DNA of 64,000 nt from Virgibacillus sp. MSJ-26. Its GTDB lineage: Bacteria > Bacillota > Bacilli > Bacillales > Amphibacillaceae. Each line of letters begins with the position of its first letter. The first letter of the stretch is position 1. Location of the stretch: contig NZ_JAHLPW010000008.1 in NCBI RefSeq assembly GCF_018918075.1, positions 1-64,000 on the forward strand, given 5' to 3'. Below the pieces are notes generated by a model. It was not told the DNA's origin. It searched no databases and was given only the letters and a program-made list of their open reading frames with translations. Of the stretch, positions 35,981 through 45,070 are shown piece by piece. Position numbers and translations under genes: made by a program.

Positions 35981-37936
35981 ATGATTACCAGACAAAAACA
36001 AGACACGACTGATAAAGAAAAGAAACCAAAGCTAGATAAAGAATTCTTAACAACTATTCAACCGCAAGGAGGTATTCGTTTTAGAGATAAATATATTAAA
36101 AAAGGGGATGGATATGAAGCATGTATCCATGTTTGGGATTACCCGTCCAATGTTAATTTATTGTGGTTAGATAAAGTGATGTCGATGTATGATGCAACGG
36201 TTGTTGCAGATATTGCCACGATGGAACAGGATGAAACAATTAGTGCGATTAATAAAAGCATGGTAGAACATGATGTGCGTTTTCGTGGTGCAAAACAAGA
36301 ATCAGATCGAATGGATGCACAAAGAAGTTATCAGGAAATGGAAGATCTGTATCAGCAAATATCCGAAATGGGAGAAGTGATTAAACTGCTGCATATTCGT
36401 TTGTTTGTTGCTTCTCCCACGATATGGGGGTTAGAGAGAAAGGTAGAAAAAGCGATTACTAGACTCAATTCTATTGGATTTAAAGGGCAAATATTTTTAA
36501 ATGAAACCTATTATGAATGGCAATCCTTGTTTCTTCCTTATGAGCAACAAATTAAATTTCCTAATAAGCGAAGTGGAAAAGGAATGCCAGCAATTACGCT
36601 TGCATCTGGATTGCCGTACCATTTTTCCGAGTTAAATGACCGGACAGGAAGCTTTTTAGGAACCTCTTTTACAGGAGGGAACGTGTTGTTCGATTTGTTC
36701 CATAAAGATAAATTAAGGCGGTTTTACAATGCGGTCGTTGTAGGAAAGATGGGAGCTGGGAAATCCACTGCCTTGAAAAAATTACTCATGGATAATGAAG
36801 CAAGAGGAAATTATATTAGAGGATTTGACGTCACAGGAGAGTTTAAAACGTTAGTTCACGCATTAGGCGGTCAATCCATTAGTTTGGACGGAAGTGATGG
36901 CATCGTTAATCCACTGCAAATTTTCAGAGCAGATGATAAAAGTAATTATAAAGATGGACAAGAAAGCTTTGAACAATATGAAGCTCAATGTTTTATGCAA
37001 CATATATCAAAGGTAGCTACTTTCTATGAATTTCTTGCAGGCAGCCCTTCTACGGAAGAAATTGAGGAATTTAAAAAGATTTTACGCATGTTTTATGACT
37101 CACTAGGTTATATGGAGAAATTAAAGTCCATAGGTGTCACCACATTAGAAAATAAGGAATATCCAATCTTTAGTGATCTACTTGATTACATTCGAGAGCA
37201 ACTCTATGACAATAAAGAGAAACGAAATATCCGTCCGGAATTATCGACTTCTCGTGTAAACCGTCTCGAAAAAATTGAATTAGTCGTGGATAATGTCGTG
37301 CATAGTTATGCCACTTTATTTAATGGGCATACAACCATTCGCGATATAACAGACGAGCAAGTCATTTTCTTTTCCATTCGTAATCTAACGAAACTAGAAA
37401 GAAATGTATTTCAAGCACAGATGTATAATACATTAAATCTAATTTGGGATAATTTAATTCAGGTTGGTGCTAGACAGATGCAACACATGTATCAACATGA
37501 ACATTTTAATGCAGATGATGCGGTAAGGTTTCTAATTATGATTGATGAAGCACATAGGCTAGTGAACGCAGAAAATATGTTAGCCGTATCTTTTCTAACA
37601 GACTTTGCAAGGGAAGCACGTAAATATTTTGGGGGGTTAATTTTAGCAAGTCAATCGATTCGTGATTTTGTCCCAGATAATCAAGATACAGCAACGGTCA
37701 CAAAAATACGCACCTTATTTGAATTGACACAATATAAATTTGTTATGCAGCAAGATTCAAATACATTAGATGCACTGAGAACGATTTTTGAAGGTCAACT
37801 AACAGAAAGTGAATTAGAACATGTACCTCAATTGCAACAAGGAGATTGTGTATTAAGTATTTCAGGTGTTGGCAATATTATGTTATCGATTGAAGCAAGC
37901 AAAGAAGAGTTAGAGCTATTTAGGGGAGGATTATAA
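35981..37936 (+). CDS. VirB4/ConE-like conjugation ATPase
   Basis: A 651-residue ATPase that powers pilus or channel assembly. Walker A is VVGKMGAGKSTALKK near residue 260. Walker B is FLIMIDEAHRL near residue 517, followed by GGLILASQSIRDF. The length and motif spacing match VirB4 family proteins of Gram-positive conjugation systems. GAAAGGTGAG precedes the ATG. Confidence 0.93.
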   Translation: MITRQKQDTTDKEKKPKLDKEFLTTIQPQGGIRFRDKYIKKGDGYEACIHVWDYPSNVNLLWLDKVMSMYDATVVADIATMEQDETISAINKSMVEHDVRFRGAKQESDRMDAQRSYQEMEDLYQQISEMGEVIKLLHIRLFVASPTIWGLERKVEKAITRLNSIGFKGQIFLNETYYEWQSLFLPYEQQIKFPNKRSGKGMPAITLASGLPYHFSELNDRTGSFLGTSFTGGNVLFDLFHKDKLRRFYNAVVVGKMGAGKSTALKKLLMDNEARGNYIRGFDVTGEFKTLVHALGGQSISLDGSDGIVNPLQIFRADDKSNYKDGQESFEQYEAQCFMQHISKVATFYEFLAGSPSTEEIEEFKKILRMFYDSLGYMEKLKSIGVTTLENKEYPIFSDLLDYIREQLYDNKEKRNIRPELSTSRVNRLEKIELVVDNVVHSYATLFNGHTTIRDITDEQVIFFSIRNLTKLERNVFQAQMYNTLNLIWDNLIQVGARQMQHMYQHEHFNADDAVRFLIMIDEAHRLVNAENMLAVSFLTDFAREARKYFGGLILASQSIRDFVPDNQDTATVTKIRTLFELTQYKFVMQQDSNTLDALRTIFEGQLTESELEHVPQLQQGDCVLSISGVGNIMLSIEASKEELELFRGGL

Positions 37937-37939
37937 GTT

Positions 37940-38641
37940 ATGCGGGAAGATAATTCGGATAAGCGAATGTTCTATAAGTATATTTTTCTCCTAGCCGTCA
38001 CTTTATTAATAGGGCTGGTGTATTTATGGAAGTGGACGGCTGATAATCCGAAAGAACAAGCTCCAGAAGAAATGTTTCAACAGGAAGAAGAGGTAGAGAG
38101 TAGCAACAAGCCTAATGGATTAGATAAGGAAAAAATAGATCAAGTCTTAACAGAGGAAGAAAACGATAATGATGAAGTAAAAGAGGAAGAAACCCAACGA
38201 AAACATGATAATGAGGATGAGAGTTTAGGAAAATCTTATATCCAAAAACATGGTGAGAAAGAAATAGAACAAGCGAAAGAGCAAGCAAAAACAGTGCTTG
38301 CTCTTTATTTATTGCAAGTAACGGATTGGGAAAAGTGGGATGGCACTGTCACAGACAACTATTTAAAAAACGTTCAAAAAGAGATGAGTCATTCTACACA
38401 AGAAAGCGTCAAAAGAGAACTAGATAAGATTGAATTTTTTGCTTCTCAACCACAAGGAAATACCACAATAACATATGGTGCGTTTGCTAGTTGGTATGTA
38501 ACAGTGAATGGAAAATCGACATCCAAACCAATGCAGTTGTATTATATCACTTTAGAAAAAGAAGGAGATACATGGGTTGTTAGTGATATGGTGACACCTG
38601 AACAACAACACATGGAAGGAGAAAGGAAAGAGAGAAAGTGA
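37940..38641 (+). CDS. VirB8/TcpC-like conjugation protein
   Basis: A 233-residue protein with one N-terminal membrane helix (residues 12-32), an acidic linker (EEEVESS…NDNDEVKEEETQ) and a C-terminal domain (about 105-230) that fits the NTF2-like fold of VirB8/TcpC. Such proteins form part of the channel on the outer face of the membrane. The stop overlaps the GTG of the hydrolase gene. Confidence 0.7.
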   Translation: MREDNSDKRMFYKYIFLLAVTLLIGLVYLWKWTADNPKEQAPEEMFQQEEEVESSNKPNGLDKEKIDQVLTEEENDNDEVKEEETQRKHDNEDESLGKSYIQKHGEKEIEQAKEQAKTVLALYLLQVTDWEKWDGTVTDNYLKNVQKEMSHSTQESVKRELDKIEFFASQPQGNTTITYGAFASWYVTVNGKSTSKPMQLYYITLEKEGDTWVVSDMVTPEQQHMEGERKERK

Positions 38642-39786
38642 AAGATCTAAGGAACATCGCGAAACACTTTATAAGAAAAAAACTATTTGTTGGAACCATT
38701 AGTTTTATAGTAGCAAACATTATTCCAGTTTTTATTTTCCTTATCCTTTCTACGTTGTTATTAGCCATGATTGGCGCATTGAGTGGTAGTGTAGACAATC
38801 AACAAAATAGACAGAAAGAGACTGGAGAAAATGGGATAGGTTATGTTTGTTCTCCGACGGGTGATATAAATCAAAAGGCTTGGGACAATTATTTTAAACA
38901 TGAAGATAAGTCTGGCGTCTTTGCAGAATATGGGGATGATATCATTGAAATTGCAGAAGAAAAGGACATTGATCCAGTTCTTTTTGGAGCTATTGCTCTA
39001 CATGAAACAGCTTATGGAACATCGAAAGGAGTTATTGATAAGAACAATCCTGGTGGATTAATGAATCCATCAACAAACATGCAATCATTACAACGATTTT
39101 CCACGTTAAGAGAAGGCTTAGAGGCAATGGCAGCAACCCTATATAACCGGATTATTGAAGATGGATTGGTAACAATAGAACAACTTGGAGAGATTTATGC
39201 TCCAGTTGGTGCGACAAATGATCCAAATAATTTGAACCAACATTGGATACCCACTATGAAAGAGTTAACGAAAAAACTAGGTGGATTAACAATGAACTGT
39301 GAAGCTAAAAGTCAAGTTGATGCTGACTTAATGGATGGCAAATCATGGATAGCATCTCACACTAAAACGATTACATCAGGATTTGGTTATCGTACTGGGT
39401 GTGGTAACTGCTCGTCAATGCATGCTGGTATAGATATTGCAAGTGCAGGTATAAAGGGAACACCAATTATCGCGTTTGCAGATGGAGAAGTAACCATCAG
39501 TGAAGCAAATGGAACTACATTTAATTCTACATTAAAAAACATGGGCAATGGTTATGGATGGTATGTAGAAATAAATCATGGTAATGGTATTAAGACCCGT
39601 TATGCCCATATGAAGAAAAAAGGCATTTCAGTTGGGAAAAAAGTAAAGGCGGGTGAAGTCATTGGACAGGTAGGGTCTACAGGTGCATCAACAAATCCTC
39701 ATCTACATTTTGAGATTTTAATAGATGATAAAAAAGTAGATCCATTGCCATATGTGAAGCAATTTTTAGTAGGTGAATCGTCATAA
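38638..39786 (+). CDS. Conjugative cell-wall hydrolase: glucosaminidase-like plus M23 peptidase
   Basis: A 382-residue bifunctional wall hydrolase (VirB1/CwlT role) with an N-terminal membrane helix (about 22-45). The first domain (VLFGAIALHETAYGTSKGVIDKNNPGGLMN) is a glucosaminidase/lysozyme-like fold. The second is an M23 metallopeptidase with HAGIDIAS and NPHLHFEI zinc ligands. It would open peptidoglycan for the transfer machinery. The GTG start overlaps the previous gene by four bases. Confidence 0.87.
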   Translation: MKDLRNIAKHFIRKKLFVGTISFIVANIIPVFIFLILSTLLLAMIGALSGSVDNQQNRQKETGENGIGYVCSPTGDINQKAWDNYFKHEDKSGVFAEYGDDIIEIAEEKDIDPVLFGAIALHETAYGTSKGVIDKNNPGGLMNPSTNMQSLQRFSTLREGLEAMAATLYNRIIEDGLVTIEQLGEIYAPVGATNDPNNLNQHWIPTMKELTKKLGGLTMNCEAKSQVDADLMDGKSWIASHTKTITSGFGYRTGCGNCSSMHAGIDIASAGIKGTPIIAFADGEVTISEANGTTFNSTLKNMGNGYGWYVEINHGNGIKTRYAHMKKKGISVGKKVKAGEVIGQVGSTGASTNPHLHFEILIDDKKVDPLPYVKQFLVGESS

Positions 39787-39804
39787 AGGAAGGAGATAAA
39801 TCGC

Positions 39805-40785
39805 ATGAAAAGTAAGCTAATTCATGGCAGGGAAAATAAATTTTATATCGGGATCATCATAACACTTTGCATTTTTTTAGGTGTTTTTTTTACGTCTAAG
39901 TATTGGATGTATGATGATAGTGCCATTGCCCAAACGGAATATGACAAGTCTATTAACGGTTTAAGTGAGACGACATTGACCTTGAGAGGTTGGGAGTATA
40001 ACCCAACGAATCATCTCATGGAAGTGACAATTGAACGAGAGCATACTGGGACAGATGCGGTTGAACCAACTTTTACATTTGAAGCGAAAAGTAAGGAAAC
40101 AAAGGATATATATCCCTCAAAGAAAGTATATGAATCTGACGATATCATGGTCATCCATATTGAAAATGTACCAAGTAGTTATCGTGTTATTGGCTTATTT
40201 ATAACGGAACATCGGGACAGCAAAATATTGAAACAGGAGTACAAAGAACAGTTCAAAGATGACAATAATGAAGTGGCAACTGATGCAGACAAGGTGGAAC
40301 AATCGACTTTTCCAAAACCAGAGGAGGTTATCATTGTAGGTGATTATCGCAAAATTAAAGACAATAAGAATCTAGTGATTAAATCCGAAAAAGAGTATAA
40401 AAAAGAAAATATAATTGAAGAAATGAAACGAATCGAACAAGAAATTTCACTTATCACTGATGAAAGTATCCCATTCGAAAAAGAGTTAATAGATACATTA
40501 ATGAAAGAAAAGGGCATTCTAAAAGAAGATATGAAATATGAAACGGAAGATGAGAAGGACCAAACTGAAAAGGAAATAGAACAAAAAGAAAATGCAATTG
40601 CAAGTGCTGAAGAAGAGATAGAACAATATAAAAATCAGGTCATAGAACTAAAAGAAAAGTATGAAAATCGTGAAGAAAAACTCGAAGTATTACTACACCC
40701 TGAATGTGAAATGGAAAAAGAAAAACCAGATAAAACAGACAAGAAGAAACAGAAAGAGAAAAAAGAGAAGCAGGAACAGAAGTAA
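39805..40785 (+). CDS. Membrane-anchored coiled-coil protein (326 aa)
   Basis: One N-terminal membrane helix (about 14-34) and an extracellular domain (45-150) are followed by a long Glu/Lys coiled coil (about 195-326). It ends in a very lysine-rich tail. No family is recognised. Its position just after the wall hydrolase suggests a structural role in transfer. GGAAGGAG precedes the ATG. Confidence 0.7.
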   Translation: MKSKLIHGRENKFYIGIIITLCIFLGVFFTSKYWMYDDSAIAQTEYDKSINGLSETTLTLRGWEYNPTNHLMEVTIEREHTGTDAVEPTFTFEAKSKETKDIYPSKKVYESDDIMVIHIENVPSSYRVIGLFITEHRDSKILKQEYKEQFKDDNNEVATDADKVEQSTFPKPEEVIIVGDYRKIKDNKNLVIKSEKEYKKENIIEEMKRIEQEISLITDESIPFEKELIDTLMKEKGILKEDMKYETEDEKDQTEKEIEQKENAIASAEEEIEQYKNQVIELKEKYENREEKLEVLLHPECEMEKEKPDKTDKKKQKEKKEKQEQK

Positions 40786-40841
40786 AAGGAGACAAAAAAG
40801 AAAGAGAAAGCAGTTAAAAATAAAGAAAAATAATGATTTAT

Positions 40842-40949
40842 GACCTATATAAAAGCTATATACGCACCTATATGATACCTATATATTTGAACGAAAAAAT
40901 GGGCACTTCGGAAAACTAGGCACTGCCTAGTCACCCACGCCATGTGGGT
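40842..40949. promoter_or_regulatory. Candidate oriT upstream of the relaxase genes
   Basis: This gene-free stretch holds three ACCTATAT direct repeats (about 40842-40885). Next is the inverted repeat ACTAGGCA (40915-40922) / TGCCTAGT (40924-40931), then a hairpin ACCCAC-GCCAT-GTGGGT (40933-40949). It lies directly before two accessory DNA-binding genes and the relaxase. Tandem direct and inverted repeats beside a relaxase operon are typical of oriT. No nic site could be assigned. Confidence 0.6.
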
Positions 40950-41039
40950 ACACTTTCTCCTTATCCTGTTCAACAATCCCTATTCCTTTGAAGGGGGATT
41001 TTCCTATTCATTAAAATCTTCATGAAAAGAGGTGTTCTG

Positions 41040-41372
41040 ATGGAAATAAAAATCCGTGATGTAGATGTTCGAGCAATCAAAGTGCTAGATGAAGAAGCAA
41101 AAAAGCAAAAAGTATCTAGGAATACTTTATTGAAACGAATCGTAGAAGACAAGGTGACATTTGATGGCATAAAGGGTGCTGAAAAAGAATTAGATGTGAC
41201 ATTGAATCGAGTTGCTGATGGTATTGAAATGACCTATCAACGATTAAATCATTTGGAAAAACAAACATTAAAAATGTATTTATTGTTATGTGATGGATTA
41301 GGAATTGATCCTACAGATGCAGAAGGTATTTTGGAAAAGACATTTAATATGGAATCAAAGAAGGAGGAATGA
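41040..41372 (+). CDS. Ribbon-helix-helix relaxosome accessory protein
   Basis: A 110-residue protein whose N-terminus (MEIKIRDVDVRAIKVLDEEAKKQKVSRNTLLKRIVED) is a ribbon-helix-helix DNA-binding domain. The rest is helical. It is the first gene after the candidate oriT and is likely an oriT-binding auxiliary factor. The ATG at 41040 follows AGAGGTG. Confidence 0.75.
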   Translation: MEIKIRDVDVRAIKVLDEEAKKQKVSRNTLLKRIVEDKVTFDGIKGAEKELDVTLNRVADGIEMTYQRLNHLEKQTLKMYLLLCDGLGIDPTDAEGILEKTFNMESKKEE

Positions 41373-41374
41373 AA

Positions 41375-41845
41375 TTGAGTTTAGCGGAGAGTAAGAAACA
41401 AGGAAGCTATTTTATGTTACATCCTGAAATAAAAGAAAAGATTAAAGTGATAGCGAACGAAAATCATCTGTCACAAGCAAATGCAATCTCTCTAATGGTC
41501 GATGCTTATTTTGAAAGTCGGGATGAAGAACATGCTTTATTGAAACAAATGATTGATAGTTTATTAGATGAGAAGCTAGCCTTCATGAAAGAGAAAATGA
41601 ATCGTATTCAAGTTGCCAGTAATGTGATTGACCGTGATACAAAAATCATATTGGAGTTCTTAAATCATTACTATCTTGTGAACAAATTCCAGAATTTAAT
41701 TACAACTGAAGAGTACAAAACAAATGGTATGGAACAAGCAGAACAACTAATACAAAAGCGAATTCACAAACAGCGAAAAAAGAAATTAGATTATGAACGA
41801 CAGAAGGAAATGAAACAACAACACAATACGGAAAGTCCGGAATAA
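41375..41845 (+). CDS. Second accessory protein upstream of the relaxase
   Basis: A 156-residue helical, basic protein (FMLHPEIKEKIKVIANENHLSQANAISLMVDAYFE), suggestive of another RHH-type DNA-binding N-terminus. The frame has an ATG at 41369, but AGGAGG (41363-41367) is only one base before it, so the TTG at 41375 fits better. It ends three bases before the relaxase gene. Confidence 0.65.
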   Translation: MSLAESKKQGSYFMLHPEIKEKIKVIANENHLSQANAISLMVDAYFESRDEEHALLKQMIDSLLDEKLAFMKEKMNRIQVASNVIDRDTKIILEFLNHYYLVNKFQNLITTEEYKTNGMEQAEQLIQKRIHKQRKKKLDYERQKEMKQQHNTESPE

Positions 41846-41848
41846 ATC

Positions 41849-43102
41849 ATGAGTCCAGCGGTTGTATTACGAAGTAAATTTGTCACACCCGGGTCTACCG
41901 TATTCAATAATTACATTAACTATATGGATCGTGAAGACGCAAAAAGAAATGTGGAAATCAATTACGCATCAGACCATGAGAATGACTTTGATATGTTCTA
42001 TCAGTTCATGGATTATATGGATGATGATACGAAACAAGGAGAATTATTTACAACAGATCAAGATTATTTGAATGACACAGAGAAGCAAAAAGTGAAAAAG
42101 AAATTTCAACTTGCGCAACAAAATGAATCACCTATGTGGCAAGATGTTATTTCTTTTGATAATGATTGGTTAGAGAAACAAGGGGTGTTTAATTCGGAAA
42201 ATCATTCAGTTGACGAACCCAAAATGAGAAGCATTGTCCGAGAAACAATGCAAACAATGTTGGCAGCTGAAAGGATGCAGCAATCAGCAATTTGGACAGC
42301 ATCCTTACATTATAATACTGATAACATTCATGTTCATATTGCAACAGTAGAACCCTATCCAACGAGAGAAATTATGAATGTGTTTGATAAAGAAACGAAT
42401 ACATGGCGTGAAGAGTATCGAGCAAAAAGAAAGCCAAAGACATTAGATAAAATGAAATCCAAAGTAGCGAATTGTATTTTAGATCGAGCCAATGAACGAA
42501 ATAAAATAGATGAATTACTACGGGGAACAGTACGTTATAAAAAAGATAATCAGATTTCATTAGCTTCGTTTCGTAAAACAAATAAGCTGTTTAAAGAAGC
42601 TATTAATCGTTTGCCAGAAGATAGAAAACAATGGCGCTATGGTTACGAGTCTATTAATGAAGCGAGACCCTATATCGATGAAATAACAAACATATATTTA
42701 GAACAATTTCATGCAGAAGAGATGGAAGAATTAGTTACAAGTTTAGACAAGGAAGTAGAAGTCATGAAAGAAATGTACGGGGAGGAGAGTAATTACCATA
42801 CCTATAAAGAAACCAAGATGGATGATTTAAGGAAGCGGATGGGGAATGCAATTCTAACTGAAATGCGTAGCGTAGATAAAGAAGAAAAAACTTCTTTGTT
42901 TAGACAAAAGATTGCAGCAAGACAGTTATACGCAACAGAAAAGGGCAATCAAGGAACATTATTTCAAAGTTATCATGGGAATAGAAGTAACCATTTGCAT
43001 GTTTCCGTAATCCGTTTAAAGCAAGCGATGCGAAAAACCTTTCATGATTATAAGTTTGAGAGACATATGGATGAGTTTGATCAAATGATGGAGAAGGATT
43101 GA
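41849..43102 (+). CDS. MOBL-family relaxase (pLS20 Rel type)
   Basis: A 417-residue relaxase that would nick oriT and lead the strand into the channel. It starts PAVVLRSKFVTPGSTVFNNYINYMDRE, typical of the Firmicutes MOBL/MobP2 group. The HUH-type motif NIHVHIAT is at residues 159-166, and the candidate catalytic Tyr is one of those around residues 21-25. Oddly, no strong AGGAGG precedes the ATG; it may be coupled to the gene upstream. Confidence 0.82.
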   Translation: MSPAVVLRSKFVTPGSTVFNNYINYMDREDAKRNVEINYASDHENDFDMFYQFMDYMDDDTKQGELFTTDQDYLNDTEKQKVKKKFQLAQQNESPMWQDVISFDNDWLEKQGVFNSENHSVDEPKMRSIVRETMQTMLAAERMQQSAIWTASLHYNTDNIHVHIATVEPYPTREIMNVFDKETNTWREEYRAKRKPKTLDKMKSKVANCILDRANERNKIDELLRGTVRYKKDNQISLASFRKTNKLFKEAINRLPEDRKQWRYGYESINEARPYIDEITNIYLEQFHAEEMEELVTSLDKEVEVMKEMYGEESNYHTYKETKMDDLRKRMGNAILTEMRSVDKEEKTSLFRQKIAARQLYATEKGNQGTLFQSYHGNRSNHLHVSVIRLKQAMRKTFHDYKFERHMDEFDQMMEKD

Positions 43103-43214
43103 TTTAGTGAAGTCTAACAATTCTTAGTTATGTTTGATATACTTTTAGTAAATTGAATAATTTATCTATAGAGCTATTTAGCGGCGTATTTAAAATATTA
43201 AAAGGAGTTATTTA

Positions 43215-43841
43215 ATGACAAATGAAGAGAAGGAGAGATCTTTTTTAGATAATATTGAAAAGAAAGATCCTTTGCAAATTGTGGTTAGAGGACATTTATT
43301 TTTGGAAAATGAGTTAATACACTTGCTAGAAGCAACTTTCCCCCAAAAGGATTGTTTAGATCCTTCTGATTTGAGATTTCCTATGAAGGTAAAATTAGTG
43401 GGAGCGCTTGGATTATTACCTAAAGAGTCAATATCTAGTTATTTGAAGTTTAATAGTTTAAGGAATAAATTTGCACACAGATTAGATATGGAAATAACAA
43501 CGGAGGAGATTAAAAAGATTATAAACTCGTTATCAAAACAACAGTTCTATATTTTTGAGAAGAGAAATAAAGATACCAATATAGAAGAAGATCATATTGA
43601 ATATTTACGGGATATAATATCTATTATGTTTGTTGAGTTAAAAAGTGCTGTTGAGAATATAAAGAAAAAAGGCTATCTAATTACAGACGAAAAAATGGGC
43701 AGAAGATTAAAAGGTATCTTAGTGAATTATAACTTAGAAATGAATGACAAAATGAAACAAATATATGGTGTTGAAGCACACGAACCTGAAGATTTTAAAA
43801 GAATAAAAAGAATTAAACAAGAATTAGAAGAAAGTGATTAG
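43215..43841 (+). CDS. HEPN-domain protein, MltR/DUF4145-like
   Basis: A 208-residue helical protein. VVRGHLFLENELIHLLEATFP resembles the first helix of MltR-like HEPN proteins, and LRNKFAHR is the RX4H motif of HEPN ribonucleases (near residue 92). A long helical tail follows. AAAGGAG precedes the ATG. The gene is 27 bases before a second HEPN-like gene, which suggests a pair. HEPN proteins often act in toxin-antitoxin or phage-defence systems; whether this one is an active RNase is unknown. Confidence 0.65.
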   Translation: MTNEEKERSFLDNIEKKDPLQIVVRGHLFLENELIHLLEATFPQKDCLDPSDLRFPMKVKLVGALGLLPKESISSYLKFNSLRNKFAHRLDMEITTEEIKKIINSLSKQQFYIFEKRNKDTNIEEDHIEYLRDIISIMFVELKSAVENIKKKGYLITDEKMGRRLKGILVNYNLEMNDKMKQIYGVEAHEPEDFKRIKRIKQELEESD

Positions 43842-43868
43842 ATAACCTTAAAAAGAGGGGGTTAAATC

Positions 43869-44771
43869 TTGGCTAATAAAAAGGAGTATATTGACTTAGA
43901 CAAATTAATTGAGAGAACTGAACCTTTATTACATGCATCCTATAGGTATCATTTGGAAAGGCTGAAATACAATTCTAATGAACAGTATATTGATAGTAGT
44001 CTGATAGAAACTGCAGAGTACAACGTAAAAGAAATTCGTTCTTTGCTAGGTGGGGTGCCAGAATTATTAATATTAGGAAGAGATGAAGATAAACCTTTCT
44101 ACGATACTTATGTCGATTCCATGATAAACGAATTAATATTTTCTATTAAAAAATCTTACGATACAATGGTACAAGTAATGCTTTATAGACGTATAGAATA
44201 TTTTAGCAGATATTATGAAGATCAAAAATTAGCAGACTTGTTGGTTGATACTTATAAAAAGGAATTTTGGAGCCATTTAGAAATGGCTTATATCAGACTG
44301 GCTTCAACATGGGATAGAATCGGCCGTCTACTAGATTTTGTTTACTTCAATATTAGGCAATATGATAAAGATGGTTACTTATCAACTATTCAAAAAATAA
44401 ATGTTAATTTAATTCCGATGAGTGTTCAATTAAGGGAATCAAATGCTTGGAAGAAGGTTTGGGATTACTCTAAAAGTGAAAGTGTGAATGGTTTAAAGTG
44501 GCTATTAAGTAGAAGAAACTTAATTGTACATCAGATTAGCCTGCAAGAAATTGAATACTTTGACGTTGAAGATACCGAGTTTTATAACTCTGAACATAAT
44601 CACATTTTAGAAAATACGGTTAAAAAGAAGTTGAAACCAATGTCCCCAAACGAAGAGGTAACACATTTAAAAAAGCATATAGAAATAACATTAGAATTAT
44701 TTGAGGATATAAAGGAACTGTGTAATTTAGGGACAGAGTTAATACCCAAGTTAAATAATTCTACAAGATAA
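43869..44771 (+). CDS. Second HEPN-like protein (Cthe_2314-like)
   Basis: A 300-residue helical protein, TTG start after GAGGGGG. Its C-terminal third has SRRNLIVHQ, an RX4H HEPN motif near residue 218, after a helix that carries WDRIGRLLDFVYFNI. This layout resembles the Cthe_2314 HEPN group. It is paired with the preceding HEPN gene and followed by a terminator, so the two form their own transcription unit between relaxase and radC. No antitoxin-like partner (MNT) is present. Confidence 0.6.
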   Translation: MANKKEYIDLDKLIERTEPLLHASYRYHLERLKYNSNEQYIDSSLIETAEYNVKEIRSLLGGVPELLILGRDEDKPFYDTYVDSMINELIFSIKKSYDTMVQVMLYRRIEYFSRYYEDQKLADLLVDTYKKEFWSHLEMAYIRLASTWDRIGRLLDFVYFNIRQYDKDGYLSTIQKINVNLIPMSVQLRESNAWKKVWDYSKSESVNGLKWLLSRRNLIVHQISLQEIEYFDVEDTEFYNSEHNHILENTVKKKLKPMSPNEEVTHLKKHIEITLELFEDIKELCNLGTELIPKLNNSTR

Positions 44772-44837
44772 GTGTAAATCTACACTAGTGATAATACAAA
44801 ATTGGGGATCAATCTTTTAAGAAAAAAATATTTTAAG

Positions 44838-44869
44838 AGCACAGAGATTTTTAATTCTGTGCTTTTTTA
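44838..44869 (+). terminator. Terminator after the HEPN gene pair
   Basis: AGCACAGA (44838-44845) pairs with TCTGTGCT (44856-44863), followed by TTTTTT. Confidence 0.85.
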
Positions 44870-44911
44870 TATGCAATTTTAAAACAAAAAGAAAGGAAAG
44901 GGATGATTGAA

Positions 44912-45070
44912 ATGGATATTAATCAAAAAAGTATTTTAGATTATTTTAATATGAATAGTCAACAGGAGTTAATAGATTTTATGAAAGAGCATCCCAATAA
45001 TCAGGATGTTCTTCTACTGAAAGAATTGATTGCTCGTCTGGAAAATGACGGAGGTGATTCTTTTGAGTAA
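44912..45070 (+). CDS. Small protein (52 aa) similar to the RadC-like N-terminus
   Basis: A short acidic protein (ILDYFNMNSQQELIDFMKEHP…) with AAGGAAAGGG upstream. Its stop overlaps the TTG start of the RadC-like gene. Its residues 8-30 look like the N-terminus of that protein (LYEYFNCSSKEELYQKVKDDE), as if the module had been duplicated. Function is unknown. Confidence 0.55.
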   Translation: MDINQKSILDYFNMNSQQELIDFMKEHPNNQDVLLLKELIARLENDGGDSFE

